Source of the DNA: Pigmentiphaga sp. H8
GTDB taxonomy: Bacteria > Pseudomonadota > Gammaproteobacteria > Burkholderiales > Burkholderiaceae_B
Reading direction: 5' to 3'
Assembly (NCBI RefSeq): GCF_003854895.1
Contig: NZ_CP033966.1
Span: forward strand, 3,410,001-3,474,000
DNA: 64,000 nucleotides
Positions 23,997 to 32,616 of the stretch are shown in pieces. The notes below the pieces were generated by a model. That model was not told the origin of the DNA. It saw only the letters and a list, made by a program, of their open reading frames with translations, and did not search any database. Each line of letters opens with the position of its first letter. Position 1 is the first letter of the stretch. Both the position numbers and the translations under genes were made by a program.

Positions 23997-25526
23997 CTAG
24001 TCCAGCGGCAGCCACTGCCGCCCATCGCGGGCCAGCAGCACATCCGCCGGCACCGGCCCCTGGCTGCCGGCGCGGTAGGGATGGATCTCGCCGCCCTCCT
24101 CCCAGGCTTGCAGGAACGGCATCACCGCCTCCCAGCCCAGCTCGATGTCGGCCGCCCGCTGGAACAGCGTCGCGTCGCCCACCATGCAGTCGTAGATCAG
24201 CGTCTCGTAGCCCGAGCTGTGCCCGGTCATGAAATGATCGGCGTAGCGGAAATCCATGCTGACCGGCGCGATGCGGATCTTGGACCCCGGCACCTTGGCC
24301 TTCATGTGGAAGAACAGCCCCTCGTCGGGCTGAATCTGCAACACCAGGGAATTGGCCGGCGGCTTCTCCTGCGCGTTCTGGCGGAACAACGCGTGGCCAG
24401 CGTCCTTGAAGGCGATGACGATCTGCGTCTGGCGCCGTGCCAGCGCCTTGCCGGTGCGCAGGTAGAACGGCACGCCGCCCCAGCGCCAGTTATCGATGCC
24501 CAGCTTGAGCGCCACGTAGGTCTCGGTCCGGCTGTCCGGCGCCACGCCTTCTTCCTCGCGGTAGCCGCGCATGGGCTGGCCGCCCACCAGGCCCGCGCGG
24601 TACTGGCCGCGCACGCTGTTCTGCAACGCCTCGGCCGGCGTCTGGATGCGAATGGCGTCCAGCAGCTTTTCCTTCTCGGTGCGCACGGCATCGGCGTCGA
24701 AGGAATTGGGCGGCTCCATCGCCACCATGGCCAGCAGCTGGAACAAGTGGTTGGGCACCATGTCGCGCAGCGCTCCAGTCTGCTCGTAGAACTGCGAGCG
24801 GCGCTCCACCCCGATCGCCTCGGCCGCGGTGATCTGGACATGGTCGATGTACAGCCGGTTCCAGTTGCTTTCGAACACGCTGTTGGCGAAGCGGGACACC
24901 ATGATGTTCTGCACCGTTTCCTTGCCCAGGAAATGGTCGATGCGGAAAATCTGGTTCTCGTGCACGACCCGCGTCAGTTGCTTGTTCAGTTCGCGCGCGG
25001 AGGGCAGGTCGCGGCCGAACGGCTTCTCGATCACCACGCGGCGCCAGCGGCCATGGCCTTGCTTCAACAACCCGGCATCGTGCAGGTGGCGCGCGATGGA
25101 CTGGAAGAACGTGGGCGCGGTGGCGAAATAAAAGATGACCCCGCCCGGCTCGGGCGCCAGCAGGGTGGCGAGTTGGGCGTAGGTCTGCTCGCCCTCGAAA
25201 TCGCCCATCAGGAAGGACGTGCGGCCCATCAGCCAGTCCCAGGCCTGGGCGTCGAAGCTGGCCGTGGCCTGCCCGCCGCGCGAGGCGACGACCTGCTCCA
25301 TGGAATGCTTCAGCCCGCGCCGGAACTCGTCGTCGTCCAGCTTGCGGTGGCCGACGCCGATGACGTGGAAGTCGGCGTGCAGCAGGTTGAAGCGGGCCAG
25401 GTTGTACAGCGCCGGCATCAGCAGGCGGCCGGTCATGTCGCCGGTCGCGCCGAAGATGACCAGGGTACAACGCGGGGCAGGCTGCAGCGCCGCCGCGGGC
25501 GCCTGCCTGTTCATCGGGGAATCCAT
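23997..25526 (-). CDS. zwf: Glucose-6-phosphate 1-dehydrogenase
   Basis: 509-aa NADP-dependent enzyme of the oxidative pentose phosphate/Entner-Doudoroff entry. NADP motif 'VIFGATGDMTGRLLMPALYNL', substrate/catalytic motif 'RIDHFLGKETVQN' and 'EKPFGRDL' are present. Start chosen at 25526, where GGAGG lies 9-10 nt upstream; the internal ATG at 25514 has no SD at the right distance. The gene stands 29 bp upstream of ybhP on the same strand, so co-transcription is possible. Neither pgl nor gnd is adjacent, which is unusual for zwf operons. Confidence 0.96.
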   Translation of the reverse strand: MDSPMNRQAPAAALQPAPRCTLVIFGATGDMTGRLLMPALYNLARFNLLHADFHVIGVGHRKLDDDEFRRGLKHSMEQVVASRGGQATASFDAQAWDWLMGRTSFLMGDFEGEQTYAQLATLLAPEPGGVIFYFATAPTFFQSIARHLHDAGLLKQGHGRWRRVVIEKPFGRDLPSARELNKQLTRVVHENQIFRIDHFLGKETVQNIMVSRFANSVFESNWNRLYIDHVQITAAEAIGVERRSQFYEQTGALRDMVPNHLFQLLAMVAMEPPNSFDADAVRTEKEKLLDAIRIQTPAEALQNSVRGQYRAGLVGGQPMRGYREEEGVAPDSRTETYVALKLGIDNWRWGGVPFYLRTGKALARRQTQIVIAFKDAGHALFRQNAQEKPPANSLVLQIQPDEGLFFHMKAKVPGSKIRIAPVSMDFRYADHFMTGHSSGYETLIYDCMVGDATLFQRAADIELGWEAVMPFLQAWEEGGEIHPYRAGSQGPVPADVLLARDGRQWLPLD

Positions 25527-25610
25527 CGCTTGCCGCCTCCAGGACATGGCCCGATTATGGCGGCGGCGATGCGGCGTCGCAACACGGCCGCGCCGCCCGT
25601 TCACATCTGG

Positions 25611-26549
25611 TCACGCCCTGCCCCGGGACGCATCGCGCTGCCCGTCGCCGGCCAGGATGCCGCCCTGGATACGCTTGCGGATCAGGTCGATGGTGGACTG
25701 GGCCAGCCGCGTCAGCGGCCGCTGCGATACCGTCGCGATCACCAGTTGGCTGGTCAGCGACGGCGAGACGATGCGGGACGCGTGCAGGTTCGGGCGATGG
25801 GCACGGCCGTAGATGGCATTGCGCGACAGGACCGCGTAGCCCATGCCCCGATCCACCAGGTCCAGCAGGGACTCGATCGCGTCCACTTCCAGCGCGACCG
25901 ACAAGGGCACGCCCAGGCGCGCGCACTGCACGTCCAGCAGGTTGCGGATGGCGTTGGGCTGCCCCGGCGTGATCAACGGATAGTTCGCCAGTTCGCGCAT
26001 CTTGACGCTGGCCGGCATGGGCTTGCCGTCCAGCCCCCGGCTGCCGATCAAATACAGATCCTCGGACCAGACATGCTCGTAGGCCGCCTGCTGCGTGACG
26101 GGCGGGTTGTACAGCAGCGCGAAATCCAGGCGCCCCAGCAGCAGCCATTCGTACATGGACACCGTCAGGGCCTCGACCACGCCCAGCGAGGCGCGCGGGA
26201 ATTCGGTACGGAAATCGCTGACCAGGTCCACCGTTAGCGATTTGCCGACACTGGGCGGCATGCCCACGACGACCTTGCCGGCCGGCGAACCGCGCAGATC
26301 CTCGATTTCCTGCCTGGCCAGGCGCACCTGGTGCAGGATGCCGCGCCCGCGCTCCAGCAGCCGCTTGCCGGCATCGGTGGGTATGACGCCCCGGCCATTG
26401 CGTTCGAGCAGGTGTTCCTTGAGTTCGACCTCGAGCTGCCGCACGTGGCGGCTGACCACGGGTTGCGATAGATTGAGGGTGATCGCGGCCCGGGTGACAC
26501 TGCCGAACTCGACGACTCGCACGAAGCATTCGAGTTGTTTCAAGTCCAT
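25611..26549 (-). CDS. LysR family transcriptional regulator
   Basis: 312-aa LTTR with the N-terminal HTH 'CFVRVVEFGSVTRAAITLNLSQPVVSRHVRQLE' (residues ~8-40) and an effector domain starting 'GKVVVGMPPSVGKSLTVDLV'. It resembles Nac/Cbl-like regulators of nitrogen/aromatic genes. It is divergent from the Bug-ligK-ligI genes across 175 bp, so it very likely controls them. The gap contains an ATG-N9-CAT type dyad near 26563-26577 and duplicated GGTTTCC tracts that could be its binding region. Confidence 0.9.
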   Translation of the reverse strand: MDLKQLECFVRVVEFGSVTRAAITLNLSQPVVSRHVRQLEVELKEHLLERNGRGVIPTDAGKRLLERGRGILHQVRLARQEIEDLRGSPAGKVVVGMPPSVGKSLTVDLVSDFRTEFPRASLGVVEALTVSMYEWLLLGRLDFALLYNPPVTQQAAYEHVWSEDLYLIGSRGLDGKPMPASVKMRELANYPLITPGQPNAIRNLLDVQCARLGVPLSVALEVDAIESLLDLVDRGMGYAVLSRNAIYGRAHRPNLHASRIVSPSLTSQLVIATVSQRPLTRLAQSTIDLIRKRIQGGILAGDGQRDASRGRA

Positions 26550-26724
26550 GGAAAGCCCCGATTCATGTTTTTTAAGCATAACAGCTAGTTCTGATTTGTG
26601 GTTTCCAATGGGGGTTTCCGGGTCAAAATGGCAAGCTGACTGCATGGCGCCCATGGGCGTCCTGTATGACCAGAAGGCGGGCAGGCGACCCGTCGCCACC
26701 CCCTCCAACGATTTGAGGACGACA

Positions 26725-27693
26725 ATGATCCGTACCCTGCTTGCGCGCCTGTGTCTCGGCGCCACCGCCACCCTGGTCGCCGCCGGCGCCCAGGCCCAGG
26801 AATTCCCCACCAAGCCGCTGCGCCTGATCGTTCCCTTCGGGCCCGGCGGCGTTGCCGACGTCACCGCCCGCATCGTCGCCCAGGGCCTGGCCGAGAAATT
26901 CGGCAAGCCGGTCGTGGTCGAGAACATGCCCAGCGCCGGCGGCATCACCGGCGCCGTCACCGTGACGCGCGCGACGCCCGACGGCCACACGCTCTTCCTG
27001 GTCAGCAACCAGCAGGCCGTCAGCCCGTCGCTGTTCAAGTCGCTGCCCTACGATCCGGTCAAGCAGCTCGCCATGGTTTCCATGGTCGGTTCGTTCGACA
27101 TCGTCATGGCCGTGGACCAGAGCAGCCCGCTGCGCACCGTCGCCGATGCCATCGCCGCGGCCAAGAAAGATCCGCAGCACTTCAACCTCGGCACCATCGG
27201 CGTCGGCAGCACCCAGCACCTGTCGGCCGAGATGTTCCGCTCCATGGCCGGCCTGGACGTGCCCACCATTCCGTTCAAGTCCAGCGGCGAGGTCCTGAGC
27301 GCGGTCAAGGGCAAGAGCGTGCAGGTCATGTTCGAGACCGTGCCCGCCGTGATCGGCAACATCAAGGGCGGCAGCCTGCGCGTGCTGGGCGTGGGCTCGG
27401 TCAAGCGCGGCCAGCTGTTCCCCGACACCCCGACCATCGCCGAAACCGTGCCGGGCTATACCGCCGTCTCGTGGAACGGCTTCGCCGCTCCCGCCGGCAC
27501 GCCGCCCGCCATCGTCGACAAGCTGAACGCCGCCGTCCGCGAAGTGGTCAAGGATCCGGCCATCAACAAGAAGCTGGTCGAAGTCGGCATGATTCCGCAG
27601 ACGAACACGCCCAAGGAATTCCAGGAATTCCTGGTGACCGAGATCGCGAAGTGGAGCAAGGTGATCGACGCGGCAAAAATCGAAAAACAGTAA
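26725..27693 (+). CDS. Bug family (TctC-like) periplasmic substrate-binding protein
   Basis: 322 aa. Signal peptide 'MIRTLLARLCLGATATLVAAGAQA' is removed before 'QEFPTKPLRLIVPFGPGGVADVTARIVA', the Bug signature; 'VVVENMPSAGGITGAVTV' follows. Start ATG at 26725 has GAGGA upstream. First gene behind the divergent LysR, followed after 183 bp by LigK- and LigI-like genes. Likely binds an aromatic or tricarboxylic intermediate such as PDC-type compounds; no permease gene is present. Confidence 0.92.
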   Translation: MIRTLLARLCLGATATLVAAGAQAQEFPTKPLRLIVPFGPGGVADVTARIVAQGLAEKFGKPVVVENMPSAGGITGAVTVTRATPDGHTLFLVSNQQAVSPSLFKSLPYDPVKQLAMVSMVGSFDIVMAVDQSSPLRTVADAIAAAKKDPQHFNLGTIGVGSTQHLSAEMFRSMAGLDVPTIPFKSSGEVLSAVKGKSVQVMFETVPAVIGNIKGGSLRVLGVGSVKRGQLFPDTPTIAETVPGYTAVSWNGFAAPAGTPPAIVDKLNAAVREVVKDPAINKKLVEVGMIPQTNTPKEFQEFLVTEIAKWSKVIDAAKIEKQ

Positions 27694-27702
27694 AGGGATA
27701 GT

Positions 27703-27780
27703 CCCCCCCTACGCGCTTACGCGCGCCCCCCAGGGGGCGAAACTGGCGGACCGGCGGAGCCGGATCCGCGGTTTCCTGGG
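27703..27780. repeat. REP-like GC-rich palindromic element
   Basis: Intergenic block just after the Bug gene containing two hairpins: CGCCCCC-CA-GGGGGCG (27724-27739) and GCGGACCGGC-GGA-GCCGG-A-TCCGC (27746-27769), preceded by a CGCGCTTACGCGCG half-palindrome. This kind of block is common between genes in Alcaligenaceae. Only this copy was noticed in the window. It may act in mRNA 3'-end protection between the Bug and ligK messages. Confidence 0.6.
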
Positions 27781-27876
27781 GTACCAATGGGCTGGCGATG
27801 ACAGGCGTCTTGTTGGCAGGGCTGGCTGGTAGTGGTGGACACGATGCGACGTGTTGCTTAACGGTTGGAGAAAAGA

Positions 27877-28578
27877 ATGCTGGGTGTAGTCGTACGAAAG
27901 AAGCCGGCGCTGCCCGAGGGCGCGGCCGAGAAGCTGGCTGCGCAGGGCGTGGCCACGGTGCATGAGGCCCAGGGGCGCAGCGTCGGCCTGATGCGGCCTT
28001 ATATGCGTCCGATCTACGCGGGCGCGTCGATCGCCGGGCCGGCGGTGACGGTGCTGGCGCAGCCGGGCGACAACTGGATGCTGCACGTCGCGGTCGAGCA
28101 GTGCTCGCCGGGCGACATCCTGGTCGTGGCCTGCACCACCGAGAATGCCGACGGCATGTTCGGCGACCTGCTCGCCACCTCGCTCAAGGCACGCGGCGTG
28201 CGCGGCCTGGTGATCGACGCCGGCGTGCGCGACGTGGCCACCCTGACCGCGATGGGCTTCCCCGTCTGGTCCAAGGCCATCAACGCCCGCGGCACGGTCA
28301 AGGCCACCATCGGCTCGGTCAACGTGCCCATCGTCTGCGGCGGCGCGCTGGTCAACCCCGGCGATGCCATCGTGGCCGACGACGACGGCGTGGCCATCGT
28401 GCCCAATGCCCAGGTCGCCACCGTCATCCAGAAGGCCGACAAGCGCGTGCAGGAAGAGGAAGGCAAGCGTGCCCGCCTGGCTTCCGGCGACCTCGGCCTG
28501 GACATCTACAACATGCGCCCCAAGCTGGCCGAGGCCGGCCTGCGCTACGTCGACTCGCTGGACGAACTGAACGGCTAA
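27877..28578 (+). CDS. ligK: 4-carboxy-4-hydroxy-2-oxoadipate aldolase (LigK/GalC-like, RraA fold)
   Basis: 233-aa protein of the RraA/HMG-CHA aldolase family. Conserved blocks 'VATVHEAQGRSVGLMRPYMRPIY', 'DNWMLHVAVEQCSPGDILVV' and 'RGLVIDAGVRDVATLTAMGFPVW' match LigK; the GxxxR-D region provides the metal/pyruvate site. The ATG at 27877 is preferred because GGAG lies 7 nt upstream; a TTG at 27865 is also open. The enzyme splits CHA to pyruvate and oxaloacetate at the end of protocatechuate 4,5-cleavage and gallate catabolism. It is followed by a LigI-like hydrolase. Confidence 0.88.
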   Translation: MLGVVVRKKPALPEGAAEKLAAQGVATVHEAQGRSVGLMRPYMRPIYAGASIAGPAVTVLAQPGDNWMLHVAVEQCSPGDILVVACTTENADGMFGDLLATSLKARGVRGLVIDAGVRDVATLTAMGFPVWSKAINARGTVKATIGSVNVPIVCGGALVNPGDAIVADDDGVAIVPNAQVATVIQKADKRVQEEEGKRARLASGDLGLDIYNMRPKLAEAGLRYVDSLDELNG

Positions 28579-28659
28579 GGCCGTCCACCCCCGGGGGAAG
28601 ACCCGTCTCCACCGGACGCCGCGGCTAGCCGCGGCAGTCCCCGAACCTGAAGCTGAACC

Positions 28660-29535
28660 ATGAAAACCTGCGCCGCACCCGATCCGAATCCCGTCAAACC
28701 GCGCGAGGCCCTGCCGGCCGGCGCGTGCGATGCCCACTGCCACGTCTTCGGCCCCGCCGACAAGTTCCCGTACGCGCCCGACCGCAGCTACACGCCGCCC
28801 GACGCCCCCTTCGAGCGCCTGCGCCAGCTGCATGACTTCCTGGGCCTGGACCGCGCGGTGATCGTGCAGGCCAGCTGCCACGGCGACGACAACACCGCCA
28901 TGCTCGACGCCATCGCCCGCAGCGAAGGCCGCTATCTGGGCGTGGCCATCGTCAACGGCTCCGAGACCGACGAGCAACTGGCCGACATGGACGCCGGCGG
29001 CGTGCGCGCGGTGCGTTTCAATTTCGTCCAGCACCTGGGCGGCGCACCCGACCTGGAAGTCTTCGACAAGACCATCGAGCGCCTGGACAGCCTGGGCTGG
29101 CACGTCGTGCTGCACCTGGACGCGCAGGACATCCTGACCTACAGCGACCGCATCAACCGCATCAACGTGCCCTTCGTGATCGATCACATGGGCCGCGTGC
29201 AAGCCGCCAAGGGCCTGGACCAGGAACCCTTCCGCGCCCTGCTGGAACTGATGAAGAACCCCCTGGCCTGGGTCAAGGTGTGCGGCGGCGAGCGCGTGTC
29301 CGTGGGCAAGCGCCCCTTCGCCGACGCCGCGCCCTTCGCCGCCAGGCTGATCGAGGCCGCGCCGGACCGCGTGCTGTGGGGTACCGACTGGCCGCACCCG
29401 AACATCTCGAAGGACATGCCCAACGACGGCGAACTGGTCGACCTGATGCTGGACTTCTGCCCGGACCCCGCCCTGCGCCGCAAGCTGCTGGTCGAGAACC
29501 CCGAGAAGCTGTACCGCTTCAAGCCGCTGGCCTGA
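28660..29535 (+). CDS. ligI: 2-pyrone-4,6-dicarboxylate hydrolase-like amidohydrolase (LigI family)
   Basis: 291-aa TIM-barrel amidohydrolase. 'CDAHCHVFGP' (His26, His28) and 'WGTDWPHPN' (Asp243) give the LigI-type active site, with 'FVIDHMGRV' in between. LigI hydrolyses the lactone PDC to 4-oxalomesaconate. With ligK next door this covers two lower-pathway steps; OMA hydratase, tautomerase and LigC are not in this window. The LigAB-like genes at 4427-5594 could supply upstream cleavage, although they are 22 kb away and in another operon. Confidence 0.88.
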   Translation: MKTCAAPDPNPVKPREALPAGACDAHCHVFGPADKFPYAPDRSYTPPDAPFERLRQLHDFLGLDRAVIVQASCHGDDNTAMLDAIARSEGRYLGVAIVNGSETDEQLADMDAGGVRAVRFNFVQHLGGAPDLEVFDKTIERLDSLGWHVVLHLDAQDILTYSDRINRINVPFVIDHMGRVQAAKGLDQEPFRALLELMKNPLAWVKVCGGERVSVGKRPFADAAPFAARLIEAAPDRVLWGTDWPHPNISKDMPNDGELVDLMLDFCPDPALRRKLLVENPEKLYRFKPLA

Positions 29536-29568
29536 ACCCCGCGCGCTGACTGACAACGCTTTACCCTC

Positions 29569-29602
29569 GGCCCCGGACGTGCGGATATCGCGCCCCGGGG
29601 CC
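29569..29602. terminator. Possible bidirectional terminator between ligI and dapA-like gene
   Basis: Inverted repeat GGCCCCGG / CCGGGGCC with an 18-nt loop in the gap between two convergent operons, followed on the plus strand by ATTCATTT. The U-tract is weak, so the call rests mainly on position. Confidence 0.4.
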
Positions 29603-29637
29603 ATTCATTTGGGCCTGCCGCCCCGAGGGCCGGTCCT

Positions 29638-30531
29638 TCAGGCCGCCGCGCGGATCCGCTCCACCACCGCGGCCAGGTCCGCGCGGACCTTCTCGCTCAA
29701 GCCGGCGATGGGTGGACGCGCCGGACCGGCATCGCGGCCGGCCAGCGCCATGGCCTCCTTGATGACCACCGGGAACGATCCCCAGGCCCAGGCCGCGCGC
29801 AGCGGCGCGAACACGTTGGAGATGCGCAGCGCCTCGTCGTGGTTGCCGGCCTTCAGCGCGTCGTACATGCTGACCATCAGTTCGGGAAAGACGTTGGCCG
29901 CCGGCGAGATCGTGCCCTGCCCGCCATGGAACATCATGGCCAACGCCACCGTGTCGCGTCCGGAGAACAGCAGCGCGGGACGCGGCGCGGTCAACAGATA
30001 CTCCACCGACTGGGTCAGGTCGCCGCTGGAGTCCTTCATCCCCACGATGTTGTCCGCGGCGCGCATGCAGCGCACCAGCGTGGCCGGCTGCACGTTCACG
30101 CTGGTGCGTGGCGGGTTGTTGTACAGCATGACCGGCAGCCGGGTGGCGCGCGCGACCGCCGTGTAGTGCTCGACCAGCTCGTCCTGCGACGGCTGCGCGA
30201 AATACGGCGTGATGACCAGCGCCAGGTCCACGCCCAGGGCTTCGGCGGCCTTGGTCAGTTCGATGGACTTGCGCGTGGTCGCGCCGCCGGTGCCGGCATA
30301 CAGCGGCACCCGGCCGTCGATGGCCCGCATCGACAACTCCAGCAGCCGGATGTGTTCGTCGGTGTCCAGCGCGAAGAACTCGCCCTGGCTGCCCGCCACC
30401 GAGATGCCGTGCACCCCGGCGCGGATGTAGCCCTCGATCAGTTCGCCCACCCTGGCCTCGTCCAGGCGGTGGTCGCGGGTGAAAGGCGTGGCCATGGCCG
30501 GCACGACGCCGTGGAACTTCGAAATCTGCAT
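29638..30531 (-). CDS. Dihydrodipicolinate synthase family (DapA-like) aldolase/dehydratase
   Basis: 297-aa class I (Schiff-base) aldolase of the DHDPS/NAL family. Tyr137 in 'LYNNPPRT' and Schiff-base Lys166 in 'VGMKDSSGD' are present. 'GISVAGSQGEFFALDTDEH' replaces the usual 'GTTGE' binding motif by 'GSQGE', so true lysine biosynthesis is unlikely. It is the last gene of the minus-strand FAH/ABC/VOC operon (23 bp after the ATPase gene). By analogy with NahE-type hydratase-aldolases it may cleave the meta-cleavage product, giving pyruvate; that is inference. Confidence 0.88.
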   Translation of the reverse strand: MQISKFHGVVPAMATPFTRDHRLDEARVGELIEGYIRAGVHGISVAGSQGEFFALDTDEHIRLLELSMRAIDGRVPLYAGTGGATTRKSIELTKAAEALGVDLALVITPYFAQPSQDELVEHYTAVARATRLPVMLYNNPPRTSVNVQPATLVRCMRAADNIVGMKDSSGDLTQSVEYLLTAPRPALLFSGRDTVALAMMFHGGQGTISPAANVFPELMVSMYDALKAGNHDEALRISNVFAPLRAAWAWGSFPVVIKEAMALAGRDAGPARPPIAGLSEKVRADLAAVVERIRAAA

Positions 30532-30554
30532 GTGAACTCCCGTGTAGGACGATC

Positions 30555-31349
30555 TCAGTCGCCGACGCCCATCAGGCGGCCCAGGCGGCCGACGTATTGC
30601 CCGAAGGCGGCTTGTTCCTTGGTGGTGCGCGGGTCGCGCGGACGCGGCAGGTCTATCCGCATGTCCTCGACGATGCGCCCCGGGCTTTCGCTCATGACCA
30701 GCACCCGGTCGGACAGGAAGACGGCTTCGGCGATGCTGTGCGTGATCAGCAGCACCGTCTGCCGCATCTCCTGCCAGAGCCGCAACAGCTCGACGTTCAA
30801 TTGGTCGCGCGTAAGCGCGTCCAGCGCGCCGAAGGGCTCGTCCAGCAGCAGCACCTTGGGATGCGTGATCAGGATCTGCCCCAGCGCCGCGCGCTGGCGC
30901 ATGCCGCCCGACAGCTCATGCGGATGGTTGCGGCGGAACCGCTCCAGCTTGAGCACCGGCAGGATCTGCTCGACCCGGCGGTCGATTTCGGCGGGCGCCA
31001 CGCCCGCCACCTCGGCCGCCAGCCGGATGTTGGCCTCCACCGTTTCCCAGGGCAGCATGTTGTGGGTCTGGAACACCACCCCCACATCGCTGGACATGCG
31101 CGTCTGGGAATGTCCGAACACCCGGATCTCGCCCCCCGCGTCGGGCTGGATCAGGCCGGCGACGATGCGCAGCAGCGTGCTCTTGCCGCAGCCGCTCGGC
31201 CCCAGTATGGATACGAATTCCCCTCGTGCGATGGAGAAATCGACCTGGTCGAGCGCCCGCACGCCGTTGCGCGAACGGAAGGTCTTGGCAGTCCGCTCGA
31301 CCTGGACGGCGGTCTCGGTCCGCACGGCGCCCGCATCTCCGCCCGTCAT
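30555..31349 (-). CDS. NitT/TauT-type ABC transporter ATP-binding protein
   Basis: 264-aa ATPase of the SsuB/TauB class. Walker A 'GPSGCGKSTLL', signature 'LSGGMRQRAALGQ', Walker B 'VLLLDEPFGALDALTR' and the switch 'LITHSIAEAVFLSDRV' are all canonical. The ATG at 31349 lies 11 bp after the upstream VOC gene. It works with the permease at 31801-32616 and the binding protein at 33177-34181. Confidence 0.92.
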   Translation of the reverse strand: MTGGDAGAVRTETAVQVERTAKTFRSRNGVRALDQVDFSIARGEFVSILGPSGCGKSTLLRIVAGLIQPDAGGEIRVFGHSQTRMSSDVGVVFQTHNMLPWETVEANIRLAAEVAGVAPAEIDRRVEQILPVLKLERFRRNHPHELSGGMRQRAALGQILITHPKVLLLDEPFGALDALTRDQLNVELLRLWQEMRQTVLLITHSIAEAVFLSDRVLVMSESPGRIVEDMRIDLPRPRDPRTTKEQAAFGQYVGRLGRLMGVGD

Positions 31350-31360
31350 GGCGGCGGCTC

Positions 31361-31762
31361 TCACTTGCGCGCCCCGACCCAGCCCCCCTCCGAGATGTCG
31401 AACACCACGCCGTCCAGGTCGCGGAACTTCATCTCGTAGTACAGGCTTTTCTTGTCGTGCGGCAGGTCCATGAAGAAGGTACCGCCGTACTCTTCGATGC
31501 GGCGCCGCTGTTCGTCCAGGTCGTCGACCCAGAAGCCGAAGTGGTGGGTGCCCACCCAGTCCTTGCCGCGGTCGTGGCCGGCGGCATCGTCGGTCTTGTA
31601 GTTGAGCAGCGCGAGGCAGATCGTACCGTCCGACAGGTACACGCCATCGGCCAGCGGCGAATGCGTGGGTTCGATGATCTCCAGCCCGAATACCTCGCTG
31701 TAGAACTTGGCGGCCTTCTCGGGATCGGGAACGGCAAGGGCGATGTGACGTAGCTTGGCCAT
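31361..31762 (-). CDS. VOC superfamily protein (glyoxalase/dioxygenase fold)
   Basis: 133-aa single-module vicinal-oxygen-chelate protein. 'LRHIALAVPDPEKAAKFYSEVFGL' opens the fold; candidate metal ligands are His6, the His in 'GTHHFGFWVDD' and the Glu in 'LYYEMKFRDLDG'. It is too short for a two-module extradiol dioxygenase, so it is more likely an isomerase, lyase or small dioxygenase acting on the same substrate as the operon. It sits between the permease and the ATPase genes, which is an unusual insertion of an enzyme gene into a transporter operon. Confidence 0.85.
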   Translation of the reverse strand: MAKLRHIALAVPDPEKAAKFYSEVFGLEIIEPTHSPLADGVYLSDGTICLALLNYKTDDAAGHDRGKDWVGTHHFGFWVDDLDEQRRRIEEYGGTFFMDLPHDKKSLYYEMKFRDLDGVVFDISEGGWVGARK

Positions 31763-31800
31763 GCGAAATGCTCCTGAAAGATATGAGATGGATGCGGGAC

Positions 31801-32616
31801 TCAGAAGCCTCGCCACCAGATGCGCTTGGCCGCCAGTTCGACCAAGAGATACAGCAGGCCGGCCACGGCCGACACGACGATGAGCGCGGCGAACAGATAG
31901 TCGGTCCGGCCGTTGGCATTGGCCTCGAGGATCAGGTGGCCCAGGCCGCTGTCCGATCCGACGAACTCCCCCACGATGGCGCCGATGACCGCCAGCGGCA
32001 TTGCCGAGCGGCATCCGTCCATGATGGAGGGCAGCGCCGCCGGCACGTACAGGCGGCGGAACGTCGTCCAGGCCGGCGCGCGGATGGCCTTGAAGTGCTC
32101 GATCAGATGGGCGGGCGTGCCGGCCAGTCCGCCCATGGTCGCGATCACGACCGGGAAGAAGGCGAACAGGAAGGCCATCAGGATCTTGGACGCCGATCCG
32201 TAGCCGAACCAGATCACCATGAGCGGCGCCAGCGCGATCTTGGGCAGCCCCTGGAACACCACGACCAGCGGATACAGGGCCCGCCGCAGCAGCGGCATCG
32301 CATGGATGGCCACCCCCAGCGCGATGCCGCCCACGACCGCGATCGCGAAACCCGCCAGCACCTCCTGGGTCGTGACCCAGGATTGCAGGACCAGCGTGGC
32401 ACGGTTGGTCCACAGGCTTTCCAGCACCTTGGATAGCGGCGGCAGCAGGTAGGGCTTGATGCCGAACATGTCGACGGCCCGCTCCCATAGCAGGGCCAGC
32501 AGCAGGCACAGCACGGTGGGGTCGATCACGCGGCGCCAGGTATCGCCGGATGGCAGCAGCCAGGACGCGCGCCGCTCGGCGGCGGGCAACGTGGTGGGTT
32601 GTACGTGCGCGTTCAT
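31801..32616 (-). CDS. NitT/TauT-type ABC transporter permease
   Basis: 271-aa inner-membrane permease (SsuC/TauC family) with about six helices. The EAA loop reads 'IEHFKAIRAPAWTTFRRLYVPAALPSIM', typical of BPD_transp_1 proteins. The start ATG overlaps the stop of the upstream VOC gene as ATGA. It forms the channel of the importer encoded by this operon. Confidence 0.92.
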   Translation of the reverse strand: MNAHVQPTTLPAAERRASWLLPSGDTWRRVIDPTVLCLLLALLWERAVDMFGIKPYLLPPLSKVLESLWTNRATLVLQSWVTTQEVLAGFAIAVVGGIALGVAIHAMPLLRRALYPLVVVFQGLPKIALAPLMVIWFGYGSASKILMAFLFAFFPVVIATMGGLAGTPAHLIEHFKAIRAPAWTTFRRLYVPAALPSIMDGCRSAMPLAVIGAIVGEFVGSDSGLGHLILEANANGRTDYLFAALIVVSAVAGLLYLLVELAAKRIWWRGF

